64,000 nt of DNA, from assembly GCF_003589595.1 (NCBI RefSeq), contig NW_020653409.1, forward strand, positions 2,481,614 to 2,545,613, written 5' to 3'. The stretch comes from Hyposmocoma kahamanoa. Lineage: Eukaryota > Arthropoda > Insecta > Lepidoptera > Cosmopterigidae. This document shows, one piece after another, positions 11,444 through 23,777 of the stretch. Each line of letters starts with the position of its first letter. Positions within the stretch are counted from its first letter, which is position 1. Under the pieces are notes generated by a model. The model saw only the letters and a list, made by a program, of their open reading frames with translations. It did no database searches and had not been told where the DNA came from. Position numbers and translations under genes: made by a program.

Positions 11444-13124
11444 ACAGATAAGATTCATATCTGTGTTAATTACGCCTTGCAGACCGCAATACTATATTGG
11501 CTACCTATACCTATTACTTTTGTGTTAGCTCTGGTACATTGGTACTTTGTCTCAAACAAAAAGCTATCGCAACGCCCGTGAACCGAATGTTCGTGTTTGC
11601 TTATTGGTGTATCTAGCAAAACTGCATTGTAAGAAAACACAGTTGTACACCATACAGCAATCTAAGACTTTAGCGCATTTCTATAATTTGGCCCAGAGCC
11701 ATTACTTTATAGTGTATCGTTAAAAACTATATATAGACGCAACAAATTTTCGGCTTCATTTCAATAATTTTTTTTATTTATTAATTTGAGACAGCTTTAA
11801 ATTTACAAAATGAGACCTGATAAAAATGTAATAAAAAATATATTTTATCTTATATATTATAAGGCCAAAATCATACTATTTGCTTGTAAAAGAGATCAGG
11901 ATGATGCAAACGAATGAGACGGAACGGCATGTTGTCTCAATCTGTAAGCAATTGTTTCTTTTTAGTCCATCACATTTAATTGGCTGTATAGCCGCTCTTA
12001 TACAGCTGCTATACGTCTTATATAACACATTCGTTAATGTGATACTAATGCACGGTGTCTTATACTAATTATTCTGTTAATAAATACCGTACACGTGTGT
12101 AAGATAACCTTAAATGTCCTTAGACATAGAAATAATGGCCTACTTCTACTTGCTAATAAGCTAAAACCTATCGCACGCGTGTAAGAATAAGGATTATTAA
12201 GCGATGGCAAAATTAGGGAATTGAAAGACTAAATACCTCAGCTCAAGTGCACTTCTTTCGAACAACGATTGTGCGTGTTGTAAGGTGGTAAGATTCAATT
12301 TTAATGTATAAGGACCAAACTCGGTCTTTAAGATAATGTTCTAATAATGTAAGGGCAAAATTATCTTCTGGAAAGGAAGCTATGTTATCTAAATTGCATT
12401 TATTTATCGATCTCTTTGAAAAGTGGTCAAAATTATAACTTCCAATGTTTTAGCACAAAATTATACTCGTAATGCGTTAAAATTTAGCGACTTGTAATTT
12501 TTTTTAGTTAATTTTTTTAATTTAAGTATCGATGAGGTGTATACCATCTCATGCCAAATTATTTGGTGTGGTAGTTTGTTTTCATATTCTTCTCTGTAAC
12601 GATAAAAGTGGCCCAATAAAACCGAGATAGAAGAATTATTATTATGTTCCGATAATAAACTTCTATAGTGTTGAATTGTTGAATTCAACACTATGGAAGA
12701 TTATTTGAAATGTATTTACATGACAAATACTGTTTAGCAATTTTTTTATTGTTTTTATTATTATGTACCTACTCAAAATTTTGTATTATGATTTTTAATA
12801 ATAATTGTAAAGGTGAACTTTCGATTGCTGAAGCAATAGACAAAAAACATAACTACGCGCAGTTTTGAATGAGAAATTCATTTTTAGAATATCATTTGTT
12901 TTATAAAACGTTTTAATAATGGCATAATAACGTTACTTTCTGCCAACATTCAGCTTCGTTCAAATATATAATAACATAAGTCCGCATAATGGCGATGTTC
13001 CGTATGTAAATTGTAGCTTTACATCTTTTAGCGGTTTTCATAAGAAACTAGATTTACATGGCTAAAAAAAAACAAAAAATAGCAAGAAACAAATTATTTT
13101 ATTTGTTATTGCTATCTTTAAATA
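11444..13124 (+). other. Downstream flank of the partial gene, no further gene seen
   Basis: AT-rich sequence after the stop codon. Possible poly(A) signals are at 11830 and about 12077; both are weak predictions from the hexamer alone. GGCCCAGAGCC and other short GC patches do not form an open frame. No RNA gene or repeat family was recognised. Confidence 0.4.
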
Positions 13125-13430
13125 TATTTTTTAATAATATCAAGTGACGGGGCGAACAAGGTCTTGTGGCTGGTGGTAAACTACACGCCTGTCCATAACA
13201 GTTGCAGTGCCATTCAGAGCTTTAAATCGCAAAGATCTTAGGGATACTGCCACTGCGCCCATCACCCTGTGACATAAGTTGACAAGTCCAATGTAATTCC
13301 TGTAATTTCACCAGCACCCTTCAAAACCAGAACGCAGTAATGCTCACATTACAGCTTGGCGGCGGAAATAGGCGAGGTGGCAGTTCTTCCCGAACTCTTT
13401 CACAAGAAGCTCTACTGCTACTAATAAGCA
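13125..13430 (+). repeat. Dispersed repeat A copy
   Basis: Contains TTTTTTAATAATATCAAGTG, CTACACGCCTGTCCATAACA, AGTTGACAAGTCC, CAGAACGCAGTAATGCTCAC and GAAGCTCTACTGCTACTAAT. It is nearly full length and lies in intergenic DNA. 13431-14050 is AT-rich with nothing recognised. Confidence 0.8.
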
Positions 13431-14051
13431 GATCTTCAACGTCTTTCAACACGTCCACGTCAAGAATGCAACCGCATTTCAATTTTCTAAATTACTTAAT
13501 AATAACAAATAGTATTCAAAAATGGTTTTCTCGAGTGAGGCTGCCACTTCTTTGAATTAGCCAAATATTACAATCAATTGTCGTATATGTTTACTCAGCG
13601 AATCAAAAGTTTACCCCTATAAAAACTAGATTAAGAAATCGTTAACTCTAAAAAGCAAATAATATGTAACGTAATACTGCCGATTGCCTAGAACCACTAG
13701 TATTGTATTGTAGGCGATAGTTGTCTCGTTTTATACAGCGTTTTGTGAAGGTTTATTGTTAGTTATAAAAGAAAAATACATCGAATATATTAATTGTTAT
13801 ATGTACAATAGATCTGTTCAACGTAAACAACCATTGCAATACTCCAATGGGAGACAGAGGCAAACTACACATAAGTACACTTGCAGATAATTTGCTACAA
13901 GAATTATAGATAACATTGCCCACATGCCCGTAGCATAACAGTGTCATTTCGAAACCGGTTTCGACTGAATCCGTTATCTGGATTTCGAGTTTTTAAGCTC
14001 AAAATGGGTTTTGGTGTCAACATTTCAAATAGGCTCGATTAAGACTCTACA

Positions 14052-14625
14052 CAACCTCAAATGGCTTTGGTTGGTTTCGCATAACTGTAATAGTGTTCTA
14101 ACAATCACTTTGGAAAAAAGTATATAGTAAAATTGTGGATATACACTGATTACTATATGGCGTGGAAACGCGATTCATAAAAATTTTCACTATAGAAAAA
14201 AAACACAAACCTACCTCGAAATTTTACAAGAAAACCACTGTTAACAATTGATAACTTTACATTATACCAATGATTTTTTTAAATATCAACTTAACTAAAT
14301 AGAGCACGAACTGCCTCCGTGGCCGAACGGTTACCATACCGGACTGCCACGCAGAGGTCCCCGGGTTCGATTCCCGGGCCGGGAGAAATATTTGTATGGC
14401 CTACATTTATTTCTCTCGTGAGTTTGGGTGTAATTTGTGGTTGTCTATGTATGTGTTCATGGCACCCGCGACACAGGGTTTCCCTAGTGCGGGGCTATGT
14501 TGAGTGTGTGCGTTATTATTATTATTATTATACGATATACATTTTTGAAATAGCTTTAATTTCGTTTGTAAAAAATTCTGTAATAAAGCCAGTGCCCCGG
14601 CCGCTCGACCTGGATTGAATTGAAT
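14052..14625 (+). repeat. Dispersed repeat D copy 2, interrupted by a SINE
   Basis: The parts at 14052-14300 and 14540-14610 match 4318-4563 and 4617-4690. The two halves are separated by the family S SINE at 14309-14532, which shows that repeat D was there before the SINE inserted. Confidence 0.75.
14309..14532 (+). mobile_element. tRNA-derived SINE (family S), near full length
   Basis: ACTGCCTCCGTGGCCGAACG start, box B GGTTCGATTCCCGGG, body TTTGGGTGTAATTTGTGGTT, end GTTGAGTGTGTGCGTTATTA and a (TTA)n tail. One of the best-preserved copies in the window. It is nested inside repeat D. Confidence 0.9.
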
Positions 14626-15738
14626 TCGAGCTGAGGTGGTATAGAGTCTTAAAGCAGCCGTAGATACGAAAAGACTATAAAAGCTCTCTAAAACCGCTAA
14701 AACTCACTAGCGACGTAACGGTAACAATTGCATGTTTGTTCGAGAGCTTGCCGCGAGCGAAAGCGTGCGGTTCGCAGTTAGCCGACGATAACCTGGTACT
14801 CATTCTAGCGAGTGAAGACGGTTTCACGCTACAACCTTATTGCCTACTGTACCTGTCATGTTACAATTACCGAATTAGTACCCGGCTTAATATAGATCTG
14901 CAGCTTGATTTTGATTGCCTCTCCCGATCGGAAACTGCGTCTCTTCCGAGTCGAGGCGTATAATTGCGATTCACAACTGGCCGATCGGAAGCCTTTAACT
15001 TTTCTTATCGGAACAATAGTTGATATAACTCACAAATTAGAAAGATATAGTAGGAATCAGATTCGTCTTCTCGCTCAGAAACCCAACCTGAACTATAAAC
15101 GCTCTCTAATTTAGATCTACGCCTTTACCACGAGTTTACTGTGACGGTTGTCGCAAGCGACCGCGTAAATTATTATTAATTCAGAATTTTGTATGACAAA
15201 TTATACAGCGCCTCTACCGGTCACAAGAAGAAACAACCGCTAGCGATAACTATAACTGTAATCTCATGGTAGAGGCACAGAACTATAAACGCTCTCTAAT
15301 ATAAATCTGAACAAGTACCTTCGCAAAAGCTCAAACATTTGTTAGTTCTCTAAGCAACGATTGTAGGTTAGACTGTGCACTGAAAATTGCCTTGTTTCAC
15401 GTAGTAAGCACGTAGTGACAACCAAGAGCGAACGGTTGTATAGCACCTCCGAATTGTAGGTTAAGATAAGCAGATTTTTTAAATTTGTAATATGGGCGTG
15501 TTCTCGCCACTCGCTCTGACTTTCGCGATTATTACACAATGAGACTAATTTTTCCTAGTTTAAAATCGCGTATATTTGTTGCCTGACATTTTTTAGCCTC
15601 TTTAGATGTCCCATAATCGCTGCTAACTGGTTTGTTTGAGAAAACAAGTATACTTTTTTAATTTGCTTGTGTAGCAAAACATCTTAAAATAAAAAGACAT
15701 TATATTGTTAACAGACGGGGGTTCTACTTCCGTTCTTT
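14626..15738 (+). other. Intergenic DNA with short direct repeats
   Basis: The phrase TATAAACGCTCTCTAAT occurs twice (about 15097 and 15284) and CTATAAAAGCTCTCTAA once (about 14675), hinting at a decayed repeat. Around 15523-15660 a segment (CGCGATTATTACACA, AAAATCGCGTATATTTGT) is related to the arms of the foldback element at 43690-44035. No gene seen. Confidence 0.45.
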
Positions 15739-15920
15739 TTATTTTATAATATCAAGTGACGGGATGAACAAGTCGTGCGCCTGATGGTAAACTACACGCC
15801 TGTCCATAGTAGTTGCAGTGCCACTCAGAGGTTAAAATCGCAAAGATCTGAGAGCCACTGCCACTGTGCCCGTCACTCTGAGACATAAGTTGACAAGTCC
15901 CATGTGCCTGTAGTTCTCCG
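15739..15920 (+). repeat. Dispersed repeat A, 3'-truncated copy
   Basis: Runs from TTTATAATATCAAGTGACGG through AGTTGCAGTGCCACTCAGAG to TAAGTTGACAAGTCCCATGT and stops there. It continues directly into a decayed copy of the foldback sequence best seen at 26450-26635 (TCTCCGTCTGAAACCAATTA ... TTAGACCCCCAGA). Confidence 0.75.
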
Positions 15921-16101
15921 TCTGAAACCAATTACTGTCAATGAAGACCAATTAAAAGAAGCATGACACGAATGAAACTTCATACTTCACGCTGGTTTTT
16001 TATTTGGTCCTATTTTACTTATTTGACAGTATTTTTTTCTGATGGATGTTAGACTGTAGACGAACTTAGACCCCCAGATTGGTCCTTTACATAAGTACAA
16101 A

Positions 16102-16358
16102 TGAGGCCATGAGAACCATAGTGGCCTAATTCAATGGACAAGCCATAGTGGCCTATCTTACTTAGGCCAGTATGGCACCTCAAATTTAGATCACAGACTA
16201 AAAACCATAACAATGATTATGCTGCCATCTAGTGAAAATTCGTTGTATCACTTTTAGGCCTTTCTGGTTCTATCAAAATGACCAATTTGAACTGGAAAAA
16301 ATCATAAACTCAATATTGTAAAAAAATGAGTTAGGCCACTATGGTTCTCATGGCCTCA
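16102..16358. mobile_element. MITE with 28-bp perfect inverted repeats
   Basis: The left end TGAGGCCATGAGAACCATAG is continued by TGGCCTAA and mirrored exactly at 16331-16358. Length 257 bp, non-coding. I could not see a convincing target duplication. Motifs related to TAGTGGCCTA recur inside. Confidence 0.85.
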
Positions 16359-16373
16359 AATATACTCCCGAAT

Positions 16374-16663
16374 CATTGACTTACAAATAAATGGACGACG
16401 GGTACAAAAAATACAAAAACCACGAAAAAAATGTCCCAAGTAAACCTATTTAAACGTAGTGACATGTAAAGGAATATGAAAAAGCTAAAACGTTAGATTT
16501 AAATTGTAATGTCATCGCAGTACTGTCTAATTTTGCTTACTTCACTGTCAGTCGAACAAATGAAGACTAAAGCGTGAATGACGCTCTGTATGCGATTTTA
16601 ACGCCCTATAAGTTGGGACACTTTTTGGCGCGGACCCGACGTCCATATAATTGTAAGTCAATG
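16374..16663. mobile_element. MITE of the CATTGACTTACAA family, copy 1, with 8-bp target duplication
   Basis: Left end CATTGACTTACAAATAAATG; right end, read inward, CATTGACTTACAATTATATG. It is flanked by perfect 8-bp direct repeats TCCCGAAT at 16366-16373 and 16664-16671. The 290-bp interior is about 90% identical by eye to the copy at 24940-25226. An 8-bp duplication fits hAT or P-type transposases. No coding capacity, so it depends on a transposase elsewhere. Confidence 0.92.
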
Positions 16664-16954
16664 TCCCGAATACATAATTTGAGCCACCTCGCATTTTTGT
16701 CGTAAAGGACGAGAATACAAAAATAGTGTTATTATCGAAGAAAAAGTTTTCCTCCGGTTTTGCAAATCTAAATTCCCAACAAAGATATGGAAAAGACGTT
16801 TAGTATAATAGTTTCAAAATTGCATAATAGTTTTTAATCAATCAAACATTGTTTAATCTTAGGGCACTTAATGCTGAAAATGCGTATGCGTATTATAAAA
16901 TCTGAATTTGTACGATGGACACCTATCCAAAATAATGTAAAGATAATGTTTAAT

Positions 16955-17162
16955 TAACTGCCCGAACGGTTACCATGCTGGTCTGCCATACAGAGGTCCC
17001 GGGTTTGATTCCGGGGCCGGAAGAAATATTTATATAGCCCACATTTAATTCTCTCGTGAGTTTGGGTGCAATTTGTGGTTGTGTATTTGTGTGTCCATTG
17101 CACTCGCGATACAGGGTTTCCCTAGTGTAGAGCTATAAGTGTGTGCGTGATTATTATTATTA
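16955..17162 (+). mobile_element. tRNA-derived SINE (family S), 5'-truncated
   Basis: Starts within the A box (GCCCGAACGGTTACCATGCT). Box B is GGTTTGATTCC, followed by the standard body and a short TTATTATTA tail. 17163-17870 is AT-rich with nothing recognised. Confidence 0.8.
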
Positions 17163-17874
17163 ACTTTAAAATACTTACGCAATTTTAAATCAGGAAAAAG
17201 TTTCAATGCCAATTTGCGTCTTGTTCGATAATGGATAATCAATTAATAGAAGCAAAAGGAGGCGTTAAATGGGGTTCTAAACATTGGTTTATTAGAGTCG
17301 ACACGACCATTGTTTAGATAGTTAATTCAGCCCATAACCTACAAGAATTGGTGGCAAGTTGAAAGCGAAGTCATTTGTCAAAACGAGTATTTTATTTCAA
17401 CTTTATTACAGTATCGAATCTATTGTGTACATTTTAGAGACTTTTTTTAACTGAGGCCTTGATATTTCTTCACCAAAAATCCCATAATAAAAATGAGAAG
17501 TTCGTTTTATTTATTAATAGCTGCCATTTACTTATGTCGTGTAAAATTAAAATAAATATACTCAACAGTAAAATATATTACGTTAATATTTAAATGATAA
17601 GAGAAAAGAGATTATTATAGTATTTATTATAAGGTAAAATAAACGCCGGATTGTAAATTTTATTTGCTTTTGAAGATGAAAATATTATTTAATCTATTAA
17701 TTGTAGTTGTTTTCTAATTGTCTTGTGCATATTAAGCTATTGTAAAGGCGTACGCGCATTTGCAACATCTAACGTACATTTTAATCATCTATGGCATGTT
17801 CGAATAATTTGTTATTTAAACGCAAAATTAGGGTACTTTCGAAAATTCAATAAACTAGATAGTTTCAATAATCT

Positions 17875-18140
17875 CAGTACAGAGTACTAAAAAACCGACC
17901 TCAAAAGTACGTGATATTACATCTAGTTTTATTGAAATTGGTTACCGGAAAGTGCGCGAATCCGGATTCATCCTTTGCCACCCTTAGAGGTGGAATATTT
18001 TCTTCAAATTTAAATGGGACCACTACTGAGGTACCCTCTTTCCAATAAAAAAGAATCATCGAAATCGGTTCAGAAATTATCGCGTAAATATCCAAAAAAA
18101 ATACAGTCGAATTGAGAACCTCCTTTGAAGTCGGTTAAAA
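17875..18140 (+). repeat. Dispersed repeat E copy 2
   Basis: Shares AAAAAACCGACCT, CACCCTTAGAGGT, TTCAAATTTAAATGGGACCA, GAGGTACCCTCTTTC and GAAGTCGGTTAAAA with 6720-6890, and is longer in the middle (GTTACCGGAAAGTGCGCGAA). Class unknown. Confidence 0.65.
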
Positions 18141-20524
18141 AGAAAAGTAACGTGAGACTCTGACATATTAACTAAAGTAACGGATTACTCAAGTATTTAA
18201 GTTGATTTTTTGTTCGGCACGTGTCGAACCAGAATGGGTCCTTAATTGGATGATGTTAAGCAATAACGTGTCAACCAACATGATCATAGTTTTGAGAAAA
18301 TGGCGCCTAAAAATTTTTTCGTGGTTAACGGATTTATGTAAACAGTTTTTACCATTTTTTATTATTTGGAGGTTTCAAATTACTTACTTTATGTATGTAA
18401 AGTGTAGACGAGACGACAAGTTACAATTTGGCATTAATATCTCAATTTCTATAATAAAATATAAAATAATATTGCTTATCAGCATCAAACCGTTTCGATA
18501 TAACGAAAAAGTTTTCGACCAATCACCGCCACGAAAGCGAAGAAATTAAGAACCTACAAACGTTCTTAACATGTTCAGCAAAAAATCGAATTAAATATGT
18601 GAGTTATCCGTTAGTTCCTAAATTAGATAGTAAATATATTTTCCCAAACATATCTGGTTTTAGGACCATTTCAAAATAAAATTATGTATAATTTTATTTA
18701 ATCATCCTATTAAGTATGTTTAAAAAAAAATCAGTATAACCGCATTCGTTTACCCTATATCTCAAATGACAATACCACACGTTCAAAGCCAAAGGATAGA
18801 TATTATGGACAGTGGATACCAGATTTCAAAGAGTGTGCGCAGGAACTTTACATTATTGTGCTACCTTCACTGTTTCTCCACCGTTCTACTAGAAAGTCCG
18901 GTGTACTATTTCGTTACGTCATTAGTAGTTGTAAATTTTTTCGTCCTCAGGACAGGCTAATGCGCCATACTGCCAGATCTTAAATTGTAATTTTCTTCAA
19001 TAAATTAATTTTCTGACATTTTTCGCGGGAACTCGTTATCTCTGTACGGTGGCCATTTTTCTATCCGTTACGTCATTAACTTACCACTCATTCTTAGTAG
19101 AGAAAGTTTTCGTCCTTCAGGACAGACTAAGGCGTCAAGTTATACCAGGTCTTAGATATAAATTTTTCTTCAATTTATCCTAAAACTTACCACTTTTCTT
19201 TTACTACCAAGCGCTTTGCTTCTTCTTTTCTGATGCGTCCATCAATATTATATATATACTGCCGGTATTTTTGCTTCCCGAAGTCTACAATTTAGGGCTA
19301 TTCAAGTTTAGAGTGAATAGGCATTTGCTAGACGAACGTATAAGAATGCGGAATGAAAGCGAATTTTCGTAACAATAGCATTATTAACTGTATAACAATT
19401 GTGTAACGTAGAAACTAGATACGAGCCAAAAGTCTTCCATAGAATTCTCGCGCGGTACTTGTATAGCCTGACTTTTTTGAAGATGGGGTAAAATTACATT
19501 TGCAGGGTTGCCAGTTTTCATAAAATTTTAAATAGTCATGTAGTTGTTGTCGACAGTTTTATCAAAATATTGTGAAAGAAGGTTACATTTTGCCAAAAAT
19601 GTCTGAATTGTGAATGTTACTACATTCTAATGATTACTAATTGCGTTACTGCCTTCTTTATTCCTATTTTGACCATTGGCCTCCTAGTTTTGAAGTAAAT
19701 TTTTTAGAATTTGATTCTCTATATTGAATTAAAATGAAAACCTTTAAAATATTTCCCCTCGTTGTATTTTTTTATACATACAATTCTAAATGTAGTCTAC
19801 GTATGTATGGACTTAACAAAAATGGACAGCCCAAATGAACTTGTGCCTGATAGTTAAACGAATAATGGGTCCATGACGATACAAATGTTCGGCTTTTTAT
19901 TGCATAAGCGTAACCAACATTCAATCGATAGTCGATAGAATATTTATCGACACTATTGCAACACTAAACTTTTGCGCAATGTACTATCATTTTACTCCAT
20001 TCGTCAAAAAAGACAGACTGTACGTTGCATAATTGTTCATTATGCCATGTACAATTTCGTTACTGCCATACCGTCCTGCGTGAATGTTAATCAAGCCTAA
20101 CATCGTCGCTTAACATCAAGTTAAGTCATAGTTTCCCAAACTTTTTGGCTTACCGCCCATTTAGGCATAAAAAAAATTTAAACGCCCACTACAACAAAAA
20201 AAAATAAATAGACGTAATTGTTATATTAACTTAACACAACCGGACAGCATCCTCTACCGCACCCTTAAAAATAAAAATAGATCACAAGAGCGTTGTTATC
20301 AGGTGATCGCTATGGTGTATAAACTAATTGTCACTTCAACTTTGAATATGTTTTAGAGCCTATGCTCGCAATGTATATTATTTACACGTTTACGAGGTAC
20401 AATACGCCGTAGAGCCACAATAAGAACAAGAACTTATTAACTCAAGTTAGTTTTAATGACGTTAACGCGTTTCATTTGCGCGTCTTCCGCGTGTAAAAAA
20501 ATACACCCTGTGCAGAGGCTCTTA
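18141..20524 (+). other. Intergenic DNA with a degenerate tandem duplication and a LINE fragment
   Basis: About 18880-19010 and 19050-19190 are diverged copies of one unit (GTTACGTCATTA, TTTTCGTCCTTCAGGACAGA). 19294-19340 (GGGCTATTCAAGTTTAGAGT) resembles the last codons of a reverse-transcriptase-type ORF (GLFKFRVNRHLLDER) that also appears near 35300. An open frame at 18202-18549 has random AT-rich composition and is not called. The rest shows nothing recognisable. Confidence 0.45.
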
Positions 20525-20642
20525 GGGTCGTATTCCAGAACTCTACTCAATGCTCAAGTCAGGACTTGAGTATGATTTCTAGTGCTTTAAATCATACTCC
20601 AGTCATGACTTGAGCATTGAGTAGAGTTCTGGAATACGACCT
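20525..20642. mobile_element. Foldback MITE, GTCGTATTCCAGAACTC family, copy 2
   Basis: A compact 118-bp palindrome: GGGTCGTATTCCAGAACTCT at the left and its reverse complement at the right. It is the cleaner copy of the element at 685-857. Confidence 0.85.
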
Positions 20643-21555
20643 TCAGTGTCCGTTTGAATGGAATAATCTATACTCTTGAGTGGAAATAGGTTTGAAGATC
20701 ATTTCCGCCTTTTTTTTAATTATGTCCATTTTATCGTGACAACCACGCATAAATCTTAAAAATGTAAATAAACTCATACAACGTTAAAACAAAATAGCTT
20801 AAAGTGACTGCCTTCTAAGATATTATCAGCTATCGAAAGTTTAGTTACGATTCACGACGGAGAACTGTAAAAGCGACTAAGACAAAAATAGAAGTTTGAG
20901 AAACTTTGTCGCGTATTATGTAAACAAAGAGATATTATTTAAGAAATTGGTTATATTTATATTGAAAATAATGCATTTCCTAGAATAGTCTTTGAGTGTT
21001 GCAATGAGACCATGACAGTAAGCTTTAGTTAGGATTAACTAACTTATAATGTATTTTACTATATGGATATTGGGCGGAAATTAATTGCTTTAACAAAATA
21101 ATGAGGATTAATTTTTTTTACCATGGAAATTATTATACTGTATAAAAACTGATGCGAATGGAGGAAGCGAAAGAGGTATGTAGATTATAGCCCGGCGGGA
21201 GACAAGCTCGATGACATGTAAGTAATTTACTAAATTGACATACTACGATGCAAAAAAGATTGAGTGTTTAGCCCATGACATGTACATTGCGTGGAATTAA
21301 ATTTTCGCCCTGTATTAGAAATGTAATGTAATGGATTGTAAATTATTTAAAAGCTGTCAATTTATGCATGTTAGAAGACACGAACAGGGACCGACATAAT
21401 TATGTAACTGTTTTAAGAATTTCTACGCATGCAATATTGAATACAAATGAAATGCCGACAAAAAGGCGTAGAGGCGGCGGCGACCGCGGCCGAGCTCTAA
21501 TATTTTTTTTTTTTACTTAGAAAGTAAATTCCCCTACAGTCGGTTCCTGAGGTAG
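20643..21555. other. Intergenic DNA, nothing recognised
   Basis: AT-rich DNA without an open frame, RNA gene or repeat shared with the rest of the window. A short GC-rich patch (GGCGGCGGCGACCGCGGCCG) at about 21473-21492 is isolated. Confidence 0.4.
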
Positions 21556-21556
21556 C

Positions 21557-21903
21557 GATGGACGAGTCGGGTTATTTAACTCGATTAACTCGAGTTACTC
21601 CCACAACGAGTCAACTCGAGTTACTTTTTTAAGAACTTGAGTTAACTCTGTTACGTAACCGCCGAATCGAATACTTCATTCATAGAGCGCGTCGACTATT
21701 CGTTCTCACTCGATCGCGGTTCGGCGACCATCGGATCACGCTCGAGTCACGGTCGGGTGACCGATCGTGCCCAACCCGGTGGACCGTTCGAGTTCTACTG
21801 GCGACTCGCGGTTGCTCTGTCAGACACCGAGTCGAGTTAACTCGTGTTAGCAAACAAAACTCGAGTAACTCGAGTTGAAAAAAAACACAACTCGCCCCAT
21901 CGT
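21557..21903. mobile_element. Inverted-repeat element rich in ACTCGAGT motifs
   Basis: The left end CGATGGACGAGTCGGGTTAT pairs with the right end, whose reverse complement is CGATGGGGCGAGTTGTG. Both arms contain repeated AACTCGAGT palindromes. The decamer CCTGAGGTAG lies just outside both ends (about 21547 and 21913), though not immediately adjacent on the right. Probably a MITE. Confidence 0.55.
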
Positions 21904-22273
21904 GGTGCTATCCTGAGGTAGCTGCGCTGTGCGGGAGGAATGACAGTTTACGTAACAGATAAGTCGCGCTCCACACAGGATAATTTTCAACAAGATTTTT
22001 CTGCCGATATTCAATAAGAAGTCTATGGAAAAATCAATCAGTAATTTTGCATGCTCCGAAACATCCACAACGGTTACCTCTCTCAATCCCTACAAATTGA
22101 TAAAGTACATCCATTAACTACTGATTTATTACAAGTTATCAAAGCTCTACCGTAAATAGTCAATAACACCAGTGCTATTTTGTACGAGTAGATGTAAATT
22201 GTGTTCACGAAATGTAGTGAAATTTACGCGGCTGAATTGCATACGCATCATAAGGGACTTACCACATTTATTC

Positions 22274-22366
22274 ACACGGGCTCGCTTTGAGCCGATCAGA
22301 AAAACTTTTACCTTTTATCTTATTTCACGGCCGTAAAGATTTTTCTGACCGGCTTTCCGTGTGAAT
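22274..22366. repeat. Interrupted palindrome
   Basis: ACACGGGCTC ... CCGATCAGAAAAACTTTTA pairs with TAAAGATTTTTCTGACCGG ... CCGTGTGAA. Probably a small decayed foldback element. The surrounding 21904-23400 is AT-rich with no gene seen. Confidence 0.5.
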
Positions 22367-23427
22367 TACTGTGGTCACTCCCGAATACAACGCCCAGATA
22401 TTGGCGCGTGTTTGATTTATCGCGTCAGAGCGTAAATTCAGCTTCGCACTTTCCACATCCGCCGTTTTAAACCATCACCATCATAAGTGGATGAGAGTTG
22501 TTCCTTTCTTTATAGGGTTACCATTCCGAAATTTGAATTATAAAAGCTTGACATTTGCAAGAAAGTCCGAACTTTTAAGTAACAAAATAAAATGCAAAAT
22601 CTCTCTCACTTGGCCGCAGACATGGAGAAGCGCCTGGGCAATAAATTTTTTGTCGAAAATCGTGTTTTATTACAAATTTTAGAGTTGGATATTTTACTTT
22701 TTATTCTAAAAATTGTTGCCTTAACCCGAAAAATCCTTACACTTGACAAATCCGGGCAGGTCAAAAAACCAGACATGGACAAATCCGGACGGGTGGTATC
22801 CCTATTTCCATGTTACTTCTATCCAAAACTTAAACGATGTCTCTATATTATTGTATGAAAATCTGAAATAATTGTCCCGCTTGTCTCTTCCAAGGGGAAA
22901 GTAAACAATTACCAAAAAATAATTAAAATGGAAAAAATCAGTAGTCAATTTATGTAATGTAAAGTATGTAATTTATAAATTATACATATTGTAGTTATCT
23001 TTGACGCTCTCTCGTAGATTATAAAGCCAAATACAGAAGTTATTATAAAATAGTAATATAAATACATAATATACAAACACGGAGTCTTAGCTATTTTATA
23101 AGAATAAGTTTGAAATTGTAACTTAAGTTTAAATTTTGGGAATAAAAACTGTAATTGCTAAAGTATTTAAATTTAATTTTAAAAATAATAGATTAAGTTG
23201 GTTCAATAATAGATTCTGAATCTAAAATAAACTAAAACTCTAGACTAAAAAGTCTGTCTAAGCACGATGATAAATTAGACGAAGAATGGAGTAAACGAAA
23301 AGCAGGGCAATCAATTTGAAATTTTGAATTACGAACTCCAGAAATTGCACTATGCCTGATTCTGTTTTTAAACGACAGATTGTCTTTGTGTTTATAAATA
23401 TTGTTTAAATTTATTAATGGTAAGGGC

Positions 23428-23452
23428 CATTGACTTACAATTAAAGTCAATG
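23428..23452. mobile_element. 25-bp end-only remnant of the CATTGACTTACAA family with 8-bp target duplication
   Basis: The insertion reads CATTGACTTACAATTAA plus AGTCAATG, i.e. the two element ends nearly fused. It is bounded by perfect 8-bp direct repeats GTAAGGGC at 23420-23427 and 23453-23460. The same ends and duplication length are found at the 290-bp copies at 16374 and 24940. Confidence 0.85.
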
Positions 23453-23777
23453 GTAAGGGCCTTCAAATTAGACGCTTAAAGGAGTACAATATTTAGAAGC
23501 GCAGTTTCTTTTAGACAAACGTCTAATTTGAATACACCCTTAGAATCTCAAATTCACCGGAACTTATCCGACTTGAATTAGACAGATCTTTGGAATAACA
23601 TTTTGCTCATTTTAATTTAAAGAATATTTAGCTAGTCTTAAGATAAATATCACAAGTCTTTTTTATTATTGTTATTTTAATGTTTTATTTGCACAACTAA
23701 TGAAGGTTTTTAGTTATAATAGTTGTGCACCACCCTGCTACTATATCTTGTCTTGTATCCTCATAATAAAATATAAG

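Noticed and set aside
18202..18549. 115-codon plus-strand open frame
   Set aside because: AT-rich, Ile/Phe/Lys-dominated translation without motifs, no splice or neighbour support; consistent with chance.
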